Shown here: in pieces, positions 1 through 8,392 of the stretch
How the letters are laid out: each line of letters begins with the position of its first letter
How positions within the stretch are numbered: the stretch's first letter is position 1
Origin: Alphaproteobacteria bacterium
Lineage (GTDB): Bacteria; Pseudomonadota; Alphaproteobacteria; RF32; CAG-239
Length of the DNA stretch: 64,000 bases
Direction of reading: 5' to 3'
Assembly: GCA_015062285.1 (NCBI GenBank)
Contig: SUUY01000003.1
Coordinates: forward strand, 1 to 64,000
Translations under genes and position numbers: made by a program
The notes under the pieces: model-generated
What the model was told of the DNA's origin: nothing
Databases searched by the model: none
The model's input: the letters and a program-made list of their open reading frames with translations, nothing else

Positions 1-68
1 TTCATGCGGTGGGCAACAGAAGCTGCAGCTTCGTTACCATCCATCATTTTCATCTTAACGTCAGACAT
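1..68 (-). CDS. nifJ: Pyruvate:ferredoxin/flavodoxin oxidoreductase, N-terminus only (runs off the left edge)
   Basis: Only the first 22 codons are in the window. They read MSDVKMKMMDGNEAAASVAH followed by RM, which matches the conserved opening of the homodimeric pyruvate:ferredoxin oxidoreductase family (MDGN-AAA-VA). The enzyme oxidatively decarboxylates pyruvate to acetyl-CoA with reduction of ferredoxin or flavodoxin and is typical of anaerobes. The ATG is preceded by a GGAAAG ribosome binding site. The call rests on a short N-terminal signature, so a related 2-oxoacid oxidoreductase cannot be excluded. Confidence 0.72.
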   Translation of the reverse strand, partial: MSDVKMKMMDGNEAAASVAHRM

Positions 69-285
69 ATATATCTTTCCTTATTAGTTAGAGAAACACC
101 AACTTCGGGATTCGTAACAATCCCGTCATCGGCAATTAAAAAATTTCACGAAGTTTATAGCACCCCATATCCAAAAAATCAACACTTATATAGCAGTTAG
201 TCATTAGTGATTAATCATTAGGGATTTTTCCCTATTATTTCGAGCACTATTATTTTCCTTATCATCCCAATCAACATCATTTTCC
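69..285. other. Intergenic region upstream of nifJ
   Basis: AT-rich non-coding DNA that must hold the nifJ promoter. Near 198-224 it contains loose copies of the heptad ATTAGTN, the same word that flanks the ORF in the tmRNA spacer near 42.7-43.1 kb. I see no gene here. Confidence 0.5.
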
Positions 286-780
286 TGTCATTCCGAGCAA
301 CCAAACACTGTCATCCCGAGCCTGTCGAGGGATCTCATGTCACTCTGAGCCTGCCGAAGAGTCTCAATAGATGTTTCGACTACGCTACCGCTCCGCTCAA
401 CATGACAAAGTAGGAAATGTCATCCCGAGCAACCAACTACTGTCATCCCGAGCTTGTCGAGGGATCCCCTGTCACTCTGAGCCTGCCGAAGAGTCTCAAT
501 AGATGTTTCGACTACGCTACCGCTCCGCTCAACATGACAAAGTAGGAAATGTCATCCCGAGCTTGTCGAGGGATCTTATGTCACTCTGATCCTGTCGAAG
601 AGTCTCAATAGATGTTTTGACTACGCTACCGCTCCGCTCAACATGACAAAGTAGGAAATGTCATCCCGAGCAACTAACCAATGTCATCCCGAGCTTGTCG
701 AGGGATCTCATGTCACTCTGAGCCTGTCGAAGAGTCTCAATAGATGTTTCGACTACGCTATCGCTTCGCTCAACATGACA
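286..780. repeat. Array of palindromic REP-like repeats (family 1), four long units
   Basis: Four diverged copies of a unit of about 110-120 bp follow one another. Each joins a left arm TGTCATCCCGAGC-TGTCGAGGGATCT to a second half-arm TGTCACTCTGAGCCTGYCGA and a right arm AGATGTTTCGACTACGCT, then CCGCTCAACATGACA. The right arm is the approximate reverse complement of the left, so each unit can fold as a long hairpin. The same family recurs near 45.4 kb and 52.3-53.0 kb. It does not code for protein and lacks the unique spacers of a CRISPR array. Confidence 0.85.
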
Positions 781-786
781 AAAAAA

Positions 787-812
787 AGAGGCTTAGTTTC
801 CCAAGCCTCTTT
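787..812. terminator. Rho-independent terminator, probably bidirectional
   Basis: The stem AGAGGCTT / AAGCCTCT is flanked by A7 on the left and a short T-run on the right. No plus-strand gene is visible just upstream, so it may insulate the repeat array from the following transcription unit. Confidence 0.55.
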
Positions 813-870
813 CTAATTCCTAAAGACTAATAACTTTTCATCTTTTTTGTCTAGATATGTCTTTTTGTTA

Positions 871-1127
871 TTGACCAGTGCTTAAAAGTGTGATATATTT
901 AACTTGTTAAGTCGATTAATTAATTATTAAAAAAAAGTTTGTAACGAGCTTTAGTAGCTAATGATTGGACGTTATTTATTAAATTTTGAAAGAGCTTTCG
1001 CTAAGCCGCCCACTGTTTTTTGCAGAGAACTACGTGTTCGGGGGATCAGAATTAAAAAATTTAGTTTATAAAACAAGATCAGGAAATATTAAAGAAACGC
1101 CAAACTTATATAAAATTCAATAACACT
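871..1127 (+). promoter_or_regulatory. Promoter and long structured leader of the SPFH gene
   Basis: TTGACC (871-876), a 17-bp spacer and TATATT (894-899) form a good promoter; the same bases also read TTG-N20-TATATTTA. Transcription from about 906 would give a leader of some 220 nt before the ATG at 1128. The block at about 985-1045 is clearly less AT-rich than its surroundings, and a CTTGTT near 902 could pair with AACAAG near 1074. This might be a separate small RNA of about 175 nt or a cis-regulatory leader. I recognise no Rfam family. Confidence 0.45.
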
Positions 1128-1994
1128 ATGGCAGACAAAAGTTATAGCGAAAACAAATCCGGAAAGGTGGCACGTATTATTGCCCTTTCGGTAGCAGGTG
1201 TTCTTTTGCTGATTGCAGCACTTGGCTCATTCAAGGTTATAGGTGCTGAAGAGGTAGGAGTTCCTGTAACACTCGGTAAGATCGGAGATAACTCAGCATA
1301 TGGGTTTACTTTTAAGGCTCCGCTGATAACCAAGTTCGTTAAGTTTGACAAAACCACTCAGCGAATTGAGGCATCAGATGCCACATATACTAAGGATATC
1401 CAGCCGGCAGACATTAATTATGTATTTACATACAGAATTGTGTCTGAGAATGCACCGGAATTGTATAAACTTTCAGGAAAAGGATATGAGGCAAAGCTTG
1501 TTTATCCTGTTCTAAAGTCTGTACTTAAGGATGTAATTGGTAAATGGACAGCTCAGGAGCTTGTTTCTAACCGAGATAAGGCTGCGAATGAAGTAACCGA
1601 GAAACTCATTTCAGAGCTTGATAGTCGTTATTTTACCGACATCTCATTCCAGATGTCTAATATTGACTATTCAGATGCTTTTGAAAAGGGAATTGAGGAG
1701 AAAGTTCTTGCTGAACAGGCCGCTCAGAAATCTAAGAACATGACAGTTCAGATTGAAGAGGAGGGTAAGCAGAAAGTTATCAAGGCACAGGCTGATGCTG
1801 ATGCTGCAGTAGCAGTGGCAGAGGGTAATGCGAAGGCTATGGACATTGAAGGAGCTGCTGTTCGTCGCAATTCTCAAGTTTTAGCTCTTAAACAGCTTGA
1901 GGTTCAGCAGACATTTGCCGAGAATATCGGTAACGTTTCAGGTACCGTTATCTTTGGCGAAGGTCAGACCAACACCTTTCTTCCACTGAAGTAA
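1128..1994 (+). CDS. SPFH/prohibitin-family membrane protein
   Basis: A 288-residue protein with one N-terminal transmembrane helix (about residues 15-37) and a band-7/SPFH domain (about 38-200: [20 protein letters not shown], then [17 protein letters not shown]). An Ala/Glu/Gln-rich coiled coil (about 190-265) with repeated [12 protein letters not shown] motifs follows. SPFH proteins oligomerise on membranes, often as scaffolds for proteases or lipid domains; the partner here is unknown. There is no Shine-Dalgarno before the ATG, and codon choice (GAG, AAG and CTT frequent) differs from neighbouring genes. It is monocistronic with its own promoter and terminator, one of a set of such units in this window. 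Confidence 0.8.
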   Translation: MADKSYSENKSGKVARIIALSVAGVLLLIAALGSFKVIGAEEVGVPVTLGKIGDNSAYGFTFKAPLITKFVKFDKTTQRIEASDATYTKDIQPADINYVFTYRIVSENAPELYKLSGKGYEAKLVYPVLKSVLKDVIGKWTAQELVSNRDKAANEVTEKLISELDSRYFTDISFQMSNIDYSDAFEKGIEEKVLAEQAAQKSKNMTVQIEEEGKQKVIKAQADADAAVAVAEGNAKAMDIEGAAVRRNSQVLALKQLEVQQTFAENIGNVSGTVIFGEGQTNTFLPLK

Positions 1995-1998
1995 AGAA

Positions 1999-2026
1999 AA
2001 CGCTTCCACAAGGAAGCGTTTTTTTT
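1999..2026 (+). terminator. Terminator of the SPFH gene
   Basis: The stem AACGCTTCC / GGAAGCGTT with a four-base loop is followed by T8, starting four bases after the stop codon. Confidence 0.85.
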
Positions 2027-2108
2027 GTGCAAAAATATATTTTAGCTTGCTTAATGAGCCGTGAGGGATTTATATTCTAAACAGTTTGACTACTATAGGA
2101 GAAAAATT

Positions 2109-2432
2109 ATGAAAAAACTTTTAGCCCTTTTAAGTGTAACAATGTTTGCAACTTCAGCTAATGCTTTGGATATCGCAAGTTTAGCCAATAAAGTGCAGTC
2201 AGCAGCAGATAAAGCCAATGCTAAAATAGAAGAAGTTCAAACTAAACAAGAAACAGAAAAAGCAAAATCTATTTCAAAAATCGAAGAAAAGATTGCTGTG
2301 CTAAAAGAAAAAATTGCTAAGTGGCAATCGTCTGACAGCGCAGATACCGAAAAAACAAAAACAGCAATAGCTGACGCTAAAGCCAGTATTGAAAAATTGC
2401 TTGCACAATTAAAAGCTTTGCGCGGTGAATAA
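2109..2432 (+). CDS. Small secreted coiled-coil protein
   Basis: A 107-residue protein with a clear Sec signal peptide (MKKLLALLSVTMFATSANA, cleavage near residue 19). A Lys/Glu/Ala-rich segment (about 30-105) predicted to be continuous coiled coil follows, with no cysteines. The ATG at 2109 is chosen because AGGAG lies seven to eight bases upstream; a longer open frame from 2061 lacks both a site and a plausible signal sequence. Function unknown; a periplasmic or surface structural peptide is possible. A possible stem (GCTAAAG / CTTTAGC) lies downstream, before the tRNA gene. Confidence 0.65.
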   Translation: MKKLLALLSVTMFATSANALDIASLANKVQSAADKANAKIEEVQTKQETEKAKSISKIEEKIAVLKEKIAKWQSSDSADTEKTKTAIADAKASIEKLLAQLKALRGE

Positions 2433-2486
2433 ATTAATACAAATAGCTTGCTAAAGAATGATTTTTGATTTATTAAACTTTAGCAT

Positions 2487-2560
2487 GCAGGTATAGTTCA
2501 ATGGTAGAACGTGAGCTTCCCAAGCTTAGGACACGGGTTCGATCCCCGTTACCTGCTCCA
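2487..2560 (+). tRNA. tRNA-Gly(CCC)
   Basis: Complete cloverleaf: acceptor GCAGGTA / TACCTGC, D-arm GTTC-GAAC, anticodon loop TTCCCAA giving anticodon CCC, T-arm ACGGG-TTCGATC-CCCGT, and encoded CCA. The last 17 bp (2544-2560) recur at 24698-24714 and 24874-24890. This marks the tRNA as the integration site of the island that starts immediately downstream. Confidence 0.95.
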
Positions 2561-2693
2561 TTTTTAAGCCTTGTTTTTCAAGGCTTTTTTATTTGCCTAA
2601 AACACATAAGGTTCAAGCTTTGAGTGTGCAAAAACACATTAAAAACAATGCATTACACTAATGTGCTAAATCTAATAACTGATAGGAGTTATC

Positions 2694-4253
2694 ATGATTA
2701 AAAAGTGTGATGCAAAATGTGGTGCAGACTGTGATGCAAATTTATCTCATTTGTGGTTGCGAAATAACATATTTTATTATAGAGTCGAATTACCACGAAA
2801 AAATAATAAACGAAGATATAAACGCATATCGTTGCGTACTAGTAATTTTTATGAAGCAAGAGAGATTTTAAGGCAAATGACAACAGATATTAAAGAACTT
2901 TTTGATAGAATTCGTTTTCTTTACAATGGGTTAATATTCGAAATAGCAAATTCATATCCGACAGGTGGTGGTATGGGTTATGGTATGATGACAATCTTCC
3001 AAATTCAAAGAAGGCTATCTAAACACAATAAACCTAAAAATATCAAAGAGTTAATGGATTTATCATTCCGAGCAGAACAAATTAATCCGATAGGCCTAAA
3101 TCAAGAAGATAAAGATTTGCTCAAAGAGGTGGTTGCCATGCGTCCATTGTTGCAAAAATTTATTGATACCTTAGATCCTATATCATCACTTGAATTATCT
3201 ATATTGTCTTCATCAAATTCACAACCACCATCTGTTTCTAAGCGTTCAATTAAAGAGGTTTTAGACGCAATGTTACTAAAAGCTAACAATTGCAAAGCTG
3301 AAGAAACTAGAAAAAACAACAACATAACTGACATTTTAAAAGCAGTTGATTTAAGTTTAGAAGATGATTACTCCTGTTTCCATAATGTAGAAACCTTAGA
3401 TAAAATAACCAAATACATTTCTTCGCTCACTAATGTCAAAGGTGATACTAGGCGTAGATATTTGCGCTACATAAAAGAATTAGCAATTTGTGGAAGTAAT
3501 ATCGATCCAGATAATTATAAGGCAAATGTTACTGCCAATTTACCCAATCTTGATAAAACAAAAAAATCAGAGAAAACACAACATAAACCGTATAGTAAAG
3601 AGCAATTACTTGAAATATTTGACCCCAAACATAATTATTTTAAGGAAAATCCTGATGCTTTTTGGGCTTGCATGATTGCTTTGTTTACCGGAGCAAGAGC
3701 TAATAGTGCAATAACACTTCAATATGATGATGTTTTTCAACAAGATGGTATAGATTGCATCCAATTTATTGAAAATCATAATATAAAACAGCTAAAAAAC
3801 GAAGCATCAGAACGGATAGTACCAATCCATAAACAACTTTTGGAGCTTGGTTTTGTTGATTATGTACGTAATCGTCAAAAAAAATTACAAGCCAAAGGTA
3901 GCGAGTTTATTTTTCCGAGATGTCAAACCTCAAGCGGTAAATATAATAATAAGTATACGGTGCGTCATATTATTGGATTTTTTATCAAAATAGGTGTAAA
4001 ATCAAAGAGTAAAGACGGATACAACTTTCACTCTTTTCGTAAAAACATTAGTATGGCAATGCAAGATGCTCATATTCCAGCATCATATATCAACGATACA
4101 ATAGGATGGGAAGGGAAAACCACAATGGAACAATCTTATTCCAACCATACCTTACAACAAATATCTGAACAACTGAATAAATTTAGTTATGATTATCTAG
4201 TGCCTCACTTTGAAAAATGGCGAGATATTTTAAAGAAGATTAAGATATCATAA
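2694..4253 (+). CDS. int: Tyrosine recombinase / integrase of the island
   Basis: A 519-residue phage-integrase-family protein. The C-terminal catalytic domain (about 310-510) shows Arg335 in FTGARANS, His446-x-x-Arg449 in HSFRKN, and nucleophile Tyr482 in MEQSYSNH. The N-terminal half (about 15-300) should hold the arm-binding and core-binding domains. The ATG at 2694 follows AGGAG. It presumably catalyses integration and excision at tRNA-Gly. The first codons encode an odd Cys/Asp/Ala repeat (KCDAKCGADCDAN) because the DNA contains three direct repeats of TGTGATGCA-like words at a 12-bp period. These words recur near attR and may be integrase arm sites. Its 3' end overlaps the convergent invertase gene by 6 bp. 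Confidence 0.9.
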   Translation: MIKKCDAKCGADCDANLSHLWLRNNIFYYRVELPRKNNKRRYKRISLRTSNFYEAREILRQMTTDIKELFDRIRFLYNGLIFEIANSYPTGGGMGYGMMTIFQIQRRLSKHNKPKNIKELMDLSFRAEQINPIGLNQEDKDLLKEVVAMRPLLQKFIDTLDPISSLELSILSSSNSQPPSVSKRSIKEVLDAMLLKANNCKAEETRKNNNITDILKAVDLSLEDDYSCFHNVETLDKITKYISSLTNVKGDTRRRYLRYIKELAICGSNIDPDNYKANVTANLPNLDKTKKSEKTQHKPYSKEQLLEIFDPKHNYFKENPDAFWACMIALFTGARANSAITLQYDDVFQQDGIDCIQFIENHNIKQLKNEASERIVPIHKQLLELGFVDYVRNRQKKLQAKGSEFIFPRCQTSSGKYNNKYTVRHIIGFFIKIGVKSKSKDGYNFHSFRKNISMAMQDAHIPASYINDTIGWEGKTTMEQSYSNHTLQQISEQLNKFSYDYLVPHFEKWRDILKKIKIS

Positions 4254-4835
4254 TTTATCTTTTATATATCTATGCAACGTTTGCCAGGTACAGCCCATTA
4301 ATCTGGCTATTTCTGATTTTGAAACATTTTTATCCAGCAATTCTTTTATTTTATCATGCCTTTTTTGTAGCTTTTTATATGAAAAACCATAAGGTCGTCC
4401 CAGATGTTTTCCTTCATCTTTTAAGCGTTGCAATGAATTTTTCGTACGTTCGGATATTAGTTGGCGCTCTATTTCACTTGCCAAACCAAAAGCAAAAGCC
4501 AAAACTTTTGATTGAATATCTGCTCCCAAGCGATAATTTTCTTTCAAAGTCCAAATCTGACAGTCTTTTTCAAGGCATTGTTGCAAGATACCCATTACTT
4601 CAAGTAAGTTTCTACCTAAACGGGATAACTCAGAAGCGATTAAAATATCACCTTTTTTGAGCTTTTTCAGTATTTTTCCTAATTTTCTTTCATCAAGGTG
4701 TTTTCTGGAAGAAATTACTTCATCAACCCATTTATCAATTTTTATATTATTTTTATCAGCAAATGTTTGAATTTCATGTCTTTGATTAAGAACAGTTTGG
4801 TGTGATGTACTTATTCTACAATATCCATAAATCAT
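4248..4835 (-). CDS. mpi: Mpi-family serine DNA invertase
   Basis: A 195-residue small serine recombinase. The catalytic domain (1-125) carries the nucleophile Ser9 in YCRIS, Arg7, and the S71-R-L-G-R75 motif, then the long E helix (SEIERQLISERTK). A C-terminal helix-turn-helix (about 150-195) follows (KSEIARLMGCTWQTLHRYI). The sequence closely recalls the Bacteroides master DNA invertase Mpi family, which flips capsule promoters. It starts 88 bp from a 15-bp inverted repeat (4923-4937 / 5055-5069) around a promoter, its natural candidate substrate. If that segment inverted, the promoter would point at this gene. Confidence 0.9.
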   Translation of the reverse strand: MIYGYCRISTSHQTVLNQRHEIQTFADKNNIKIDKWVDEVISSRKHLDERKLGKILKKLKKGDILIASELSRLGRNLLEVMGILQQCLEKDCQIWTLKENYRLGADIQSKVLAFAFGLASEIERQLISERTKNSLQRLKDEGKHLGRPYGFSYKKLQKRHDKIKELLDKNVSKSEIARLMGCTWQTLHRYIKDKL

Positions 4836-4922
4836 ATCAAATCCTTACAAATAGTTACATAACTATTTATAAGAACTATCAATTTTCAAAAGGGAAAGCC
4901 TATATAAAATAGACACTCTACA

Positions 4923-5069
4923 TATATCACCGTTTATTTTATATAGTACAACTTCATACTCCAATAAAATTGATAATGCAAGGAAATTTTTAACAAATCC
5001 AAGCTTTTTATTATAATTCATACCTTTTTGAAAAATAACAAAAAACACCTCCTCATAAACGGTGATATA
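4923..5069. promoter_or_regulatory. Putative invertible promoter (15-bp inverted repeats around a sigma-70 promoter)
   Basis: TATATCACCGTTTAT at 4923-4937 is the exact reverse complement of 5055-5069, leaving 117 bp between them. Inside, TTAACA (4990-4995), a 16-bp spacer and TATAAT (5012-5017) form a strong promoter directed rightwards into the polysaccharide operon. A serine invertase gene adjoins the left repeat. The layout is that of a phase switch, in the ON orientation for the operon as sequenced. Inversion has not been observed; it is inferred from the repeats and the neighbouring invertase. Confidence 0.7.
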
Positions 5070-5103
5070 CGGATATTTTGCGTGCCATTGTGAAGGAAGT
5101 ATT

Positions 5104-5706
5104 GTGATTATTGGATATTTAGATAACAGTCAAAAAAACATAAGCACAGAGTCTCAGCGAGATATTATAAATCAATATGCTCAAGACAATGCTTGTCCAA
5201 TAGATATATTCTTGACTGAGCCCGATATAAAAAATATCAAAGACAACATAAATTCCAAAGAAAACACGATAATTATAGCCAACATTGCTTGTTTGGGAAG
5301 CAAATTAGCAACGGTAACCGAAAATATAGAGTCCATGATTTTTGATGGATTTACCTTAATAACTGTCAAAGAAAATCTTAAATTCGAGTCTTCAGAAGAA
5401 ACAAAGCAACTGCTCAATGGTATTAAATTATCCATAGATATCAGAAATTCTATGGTTTCAGTTATTACCAGAAAAGCCTTAGATGATAAAAGAGCACAAG
5501 GTTTCAAGCTTGGTCGTGATTTTGGATTTAAGAATAAAAGGTATTGTTGGAACGGTAAGGAAGAAGATATCAAAAACAAGCTTCTATCCGGTATGACACG
5601 TCAACAAACTGCTGATGAAGTTGGAATATCTATTGTTTCACTCTATAACTATCTGAAACTAAATCCTGAACTCAAAACTATGACAAACGGAGGTCAAAAT
5701 GCCTAA
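5104..5706 (+). CDS. Catalytically degenerate serine-recombinase paralogue
   Basis: About 200 residues, collinear with the Mpi-like protein next door: N-terminal resolvase fold, E-helix region and C-terminal helix-turn-helix (TRQQTADEVGISIVSLYNYL). The active site is eroded. YCRIS becomes YLDNS (Ser9 kept, Arg7 lost) and SRLGR becomes ACLGS (both arginines lost). It is therefore unlikely to recombine DNA and may act as a DNA-binding regulator or as a partner of the active invertase. The GTG at 5104 is chosen because AAGGAAG precedes it and the N-terminus then aligns with Mpi; an upstream in-frame GTG at 5062 lies inside the inverted repeat. It overlaps the next gene by 8 bp, so it is the first gene of the glycan operon. 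Confidence 0.75.
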   Translation: MIIGYLDNSQKNISTESQRDIINQYAQDNACPIDIFLTEPDIKNIKDNINSKENTIIIANIACLGSKLATVTENIESMIFDGFTLITVKENLKFESSEETKQLLNGIKLSIDIRNSMVSVITRKALDDKRAQGFKLGRDFGFKNKRYCWNGKEEDIKNKLLSGMTRQQTADEVGISIVSLYNYLKLNPELKTMTNGGQNA

Positions 5707-6652
5707 AATCTCCGTAATTGTGCCGGTTTATAATGTCGAACAATATCTTTCTCAATGCCTGGACAGTATCATTAATCAGACATTCCGAGACGTTGAGATT
5801 ATCTGCATTAATGACGGTTCAACAGATAATAGTAGTAAGATTTTAGAAGAATATGCTCGAAAAGATAGTCGGATTAAGGTTTTAACTCAAGAAAATCAAG
5901 GAGCTTCTATCGCTCGTAATAGAGGTCTTGACTTTGCTAAGGGCGAATGGATTTGTTTTGTAGATAGCGATGATATTACCCACCCGCAGATGTTGGAGGT
6001 TGTTTATAATAAAGCAATTTCAAATGATGTAGATTTTGTGCAATACAAATATAAAGAATTTAAGACCAATGATGTTAAATGCAATATAATGAATGCGAAT
6101 GACGTTAAAGGAAAAGTTTATAATAATTCAGTCTTGGTCAGTTGCAAAAAACAAAAATATCAAAATACATTCGGTCCGGTAGGCAAACTCATAAAAAAAT
6201 CCATTATCGGAAAAATCAGATTTATTCCGCATCTCCAATTTGAAGATTATCCTTTTGTTTATGAAGTGCTATCTAAAAAGCCGAAAGGCATATATTTAGA
6301 TGCTGAATTATATTTTTACCGCATTCGCGAAGTGTCATTATCTCATATAAAGGCAGACCCACAACAAATAAAAGATTATCATACCGGTATAAATCATATC
6401 CTTAATATATATGAAAAACCGGAACTCATAAAAGAGAAAAAGTTTTTAATCAGAGATTTTCTTCCAATCATATTGAAACACCAATTGGGACGTTGTCGCC
6501 GTGCCGATGAGGTCACGAAATCATTAATGTTTGCGGAGTTTAGCAAAGAACTCAGAGATTTAGACAATAAAGGTTTGCTTTCTTGGCGAGGACATAAACT
6601 AAGCCGGTATCTTACATACAAAAAACTAATCAAGGAGAACCGCAATGCCTAA
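5699..6652 (+). CDS. GT2-family glycosyltransferase
   Basis: A 317-residue GT-A fold transferase. The N-terminus ISVIVPVYNVEQYLSQCLDS is the canonical nucleotide-sugar entry, followed by INDGSTDNS and the metal-binding FVDSDD (about 85-95). An ED motif near residue 180 (LQFEDYPFVYE) could supply the base. There is no transmembrane segment, so it acts at the cytoplasmic face on a lipid-linked glycan. Donor and acceptor are unknown. Its start overlaps the pseudo-recombinase gene, and the next gene begins inside its 3' end, indicating tight coupling. Confidence 0.88.
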   Translation: MPKISVIVPVYNVEQYLSQCLDSIINQTFRDVEIICINDGSTDNSSKILEEYARKDSRIKVLTQENQGASIARNRGLDFAKGEWICFVDSDDITHPQMLEVVYNKAISNDVDFVQYKYKEFKTNDVKCNIMNANDVKGKVYNNSVLVSCKKQKYQNTFGPVGKLIKKSIIGKIRFIPHLQFEDYPFVYEVLSKKPKGIYLDAELYFYRIREVSLSHIKADPQQIKDYHTGINHILNIYEKPELIKEKKFLIRDFLPIILKHQLGRCRRADEVTKSLMFAEFSKELRDLDNKGLLSWRGHKLSRYLTYKKLIKENRNA

Positions 6653-7607
6653 AATTTCGGTGATATCTCCTATTTATAACACAGATCCATATTTGGCAGA
6701 TTGTCTTGATCATTTGGTAAAGCAAACTCTTCAAGACATGGAATTTATATGGATTGATAATGCTGCTAATAATAAATGCCGTGAGATTATTAACAAGTAC
6801 AAGGATCTACGAGAAAATATAAGAGTTATATCTCTGACTGAAAACATCGGATATAGCGGAGCAATGAACCTTGGCTTAGAAAAAGCCACCGGAGACTTTA
6901 TCGGCTTTTGTGATACAGATGATTGGGTTGATTATGATTATTATGAGCGACTTTATAACGCAGTAACAGACAACACAGACATTGTATATTGTAGCCATAT
7001 AATAGAAGAGCCGAACAAAAGTAATATAGTTGATCTTTTATCGCCATCTCAAAAAGCTAATTCACTTGATGTTTTAACCTGCGGATCGATATGGAATGGT
7101 ATCTATAAAGCAGAATTAATTAAAGGCAATGCTGTGTCTTTTAACAAAAATGGCAAAAGTATCTATCGAGATACGGTTTTTGCCGCTCAAGTCGGCTGTT
7201 TTTCTCAAAATTGTAAAGCCATAAAAGACTTATACTATCATTGTATGCAAAGAAAAGGATCTACAACCAACGGGTTATCCTTATTGCAAAGAAAAACTGC
7301 CACATATGAAATTTTAGAAGAAATCTTTGCTAATCCGAATATGTCAACCTTAGCTAAAGATAAACTGGAATCATTGTCAGATCTTTTGATGCGTTCTCTT
7401 CCTATAACTGCCTTAGAAAAATTCCCCAAAGAGGCAGAAGCTCTGACATCTCTTGCACATTTTAAGAAGATGTACAATCAGACAAAAGCATTTTCTCATC
7501 CGACATTTTTACAGCGTTTATTTTCGGTTTCGCAACATTTTTCAAAACCGATTAAGAAAATTCGTTTTCTTGGACTTAGTTTTAAAATCAAACAAAAGAA
7601 AGGGTAG
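6645..7607 (+). CDS. GT2-family glycosyltransferase
   Basis: A 320-residue transferase related to its upstream neighbour: ISVISPIYNTDPYLADCLDH at the N-terminus, a diverged WIDNAANN in place of NDGSTD, and FCDTDDW as the D-x-D region near residue 88-95. AAGGAG lies before the ATG, which overlaps the previous gene by 8 bp. It contributes another linkage of the island glycan; specificity cannot be read from the sequence. The C-terminal 40 residues are basic and may contact the membrane. Confidence 0.86.
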   Translation: MPKISVISPIYNTDPYLADCLDHLVKQTLQDMEFIWIDNAANNKCREIINKYKDLRENIRVISLTENIGYSGAMNLGLEKATGDFIGFCDTDDWVDYDYYERLYNAVTDNTDIVYCSHIIEEPNKSNIVDLLSPSQKANSLDVLTCGSIWNGIYKAELIKGNAVSFNKNGKSIYRDTVFAAQVGCFSQNCKAIKDLYYHCMQRKGSTTNGLSLLQRKTATYEILEEIFANPNMSTLAKDKLESLSDLLMRSLPITALEKFPKEAEALTSLAHFKKMYNQTKAFSHPTFLQRLFSVSQHFSKPIKKIRFLGLSFKIKQKKG

Positions 7608-7609
7608 TC

Positions 7610-8389
7610 ATGAAAGTACTAATATTAGCCGGTGGCTTAGGAACAAGATTAGGTGAAGAAACAGGCGTTCGTCCCAAACCTATGGTGGGAATAGGGGGCT
7701 ATCCGATACTTTGGCATATTATGAAAATCTATTCTCACTATGGGTTTAATGATTTTGTGGTTTTAACCGGCTACAAACAAGAAGTAATCAAAGACTACTT
7801 TGTAAACTACTACATGAATAATTCTGATGTGACTGTTGATTTATCTACTAATGATGTGACTGTTCATCAAAATTCTTGCGAACCTTGGAAAGTTACCATG
7901 CTTTATACCGGTCGCAACACCAAAACAGCTGGACGAATTAAAAAGGCACAAAAATACATTGGCAATGAACCGTTTATGCTCACCTATGGCGATGGTGTGG
8001 GAGATGTTGCTATTCCTGCTCTGATTGAAAATCATAAAAAATCCGGCAAGCTTTGCACGTTGACCGCTTATCAACCGGAAGGCCGTTGGGGTGCATTGGG
8101 CATTAATGACGAAGGCACAATCACCAATTTCTCGGAAAAACCTAAAGAAAGTGGATCTTGGATTAATGCCGGTTTCTTTGTTTGCCAGCCGGAGATTTTT
8201 GATTATATCCCCGAAGATTGCGAAGAAATGATGTGGGAACAAGATCCTTTAAAGAATTTAGCCAAAGACGGCAAACTCAATGCCTATAAGCACACAGGTT
8301 TTTGGCACGCAATGGATATGCTCAAAGACAAAGAAGACTTGAACAAGATGTGGGCCGAAAAGAAAGCTCCTTGGAAGATTTGGGACTAA
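7610..8389 (+). CDS. rfbF: Glucose-1-phosphate cytidylyltransferase
   Basis: A 259-residue enzyme of the length usual for RfbF/DdhA. It has the nucleotidyltransferase signature LILAGGLGTRLGEETGVRPK at the N-terminus and the family motifs LTYGDGVGD and GFWHAMDMLKDKEDL. It makes CDP-glucose from CTP and glucose 1-phosphate, the first step to CDP-4-keto-6-deoxyglucose. The dehydratase for the second step is two genes downstream. AAAGGG precedes the ATG, which lies two bases after the previous stop. Confidence 0.93.
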   Translation: MKVLILAGGLGTRLGEETGVRPKPMVGIGGYPILWHIMKIYSHYGFNDFVVLTGYKQEVIKDYFVNYYMNNSDVTVDLSTNDVTVHQNSCEPWKVTMLYTGRNTKTAGRIKKAQKYIGNEPFMLTYGDGVGDVAIPALIENHKKSGKLCTLTAYQPEGRWGALGINDEGTITNFSEKPKESGSWINAGFFVCQPEIFDYIPEDCEEMMWEQDPLKNLAKDGKLNAYKHTGFWHAMDMLKDKEDLNKMWAEKKAPWKIWD

Positions 8390-8392
8390 GAT

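Noticed and set aside
286..780. Repeat array resembling a CRISPR locus
   Set aside because: The units are palindromic and about 110-120 bp long. The segments between arms are themselves repeated, not unique spacers, and no cas genes are present.
4863..5048. 61-codon minus-strand ORF across the inverted-repeat segment
   Set aside because: It spans the putative invertible promoter, its GTG start overlaps a GGAGG-like site at implausible spacing, and it has no recognisable composition. Regulatory DNA is the better explanation.
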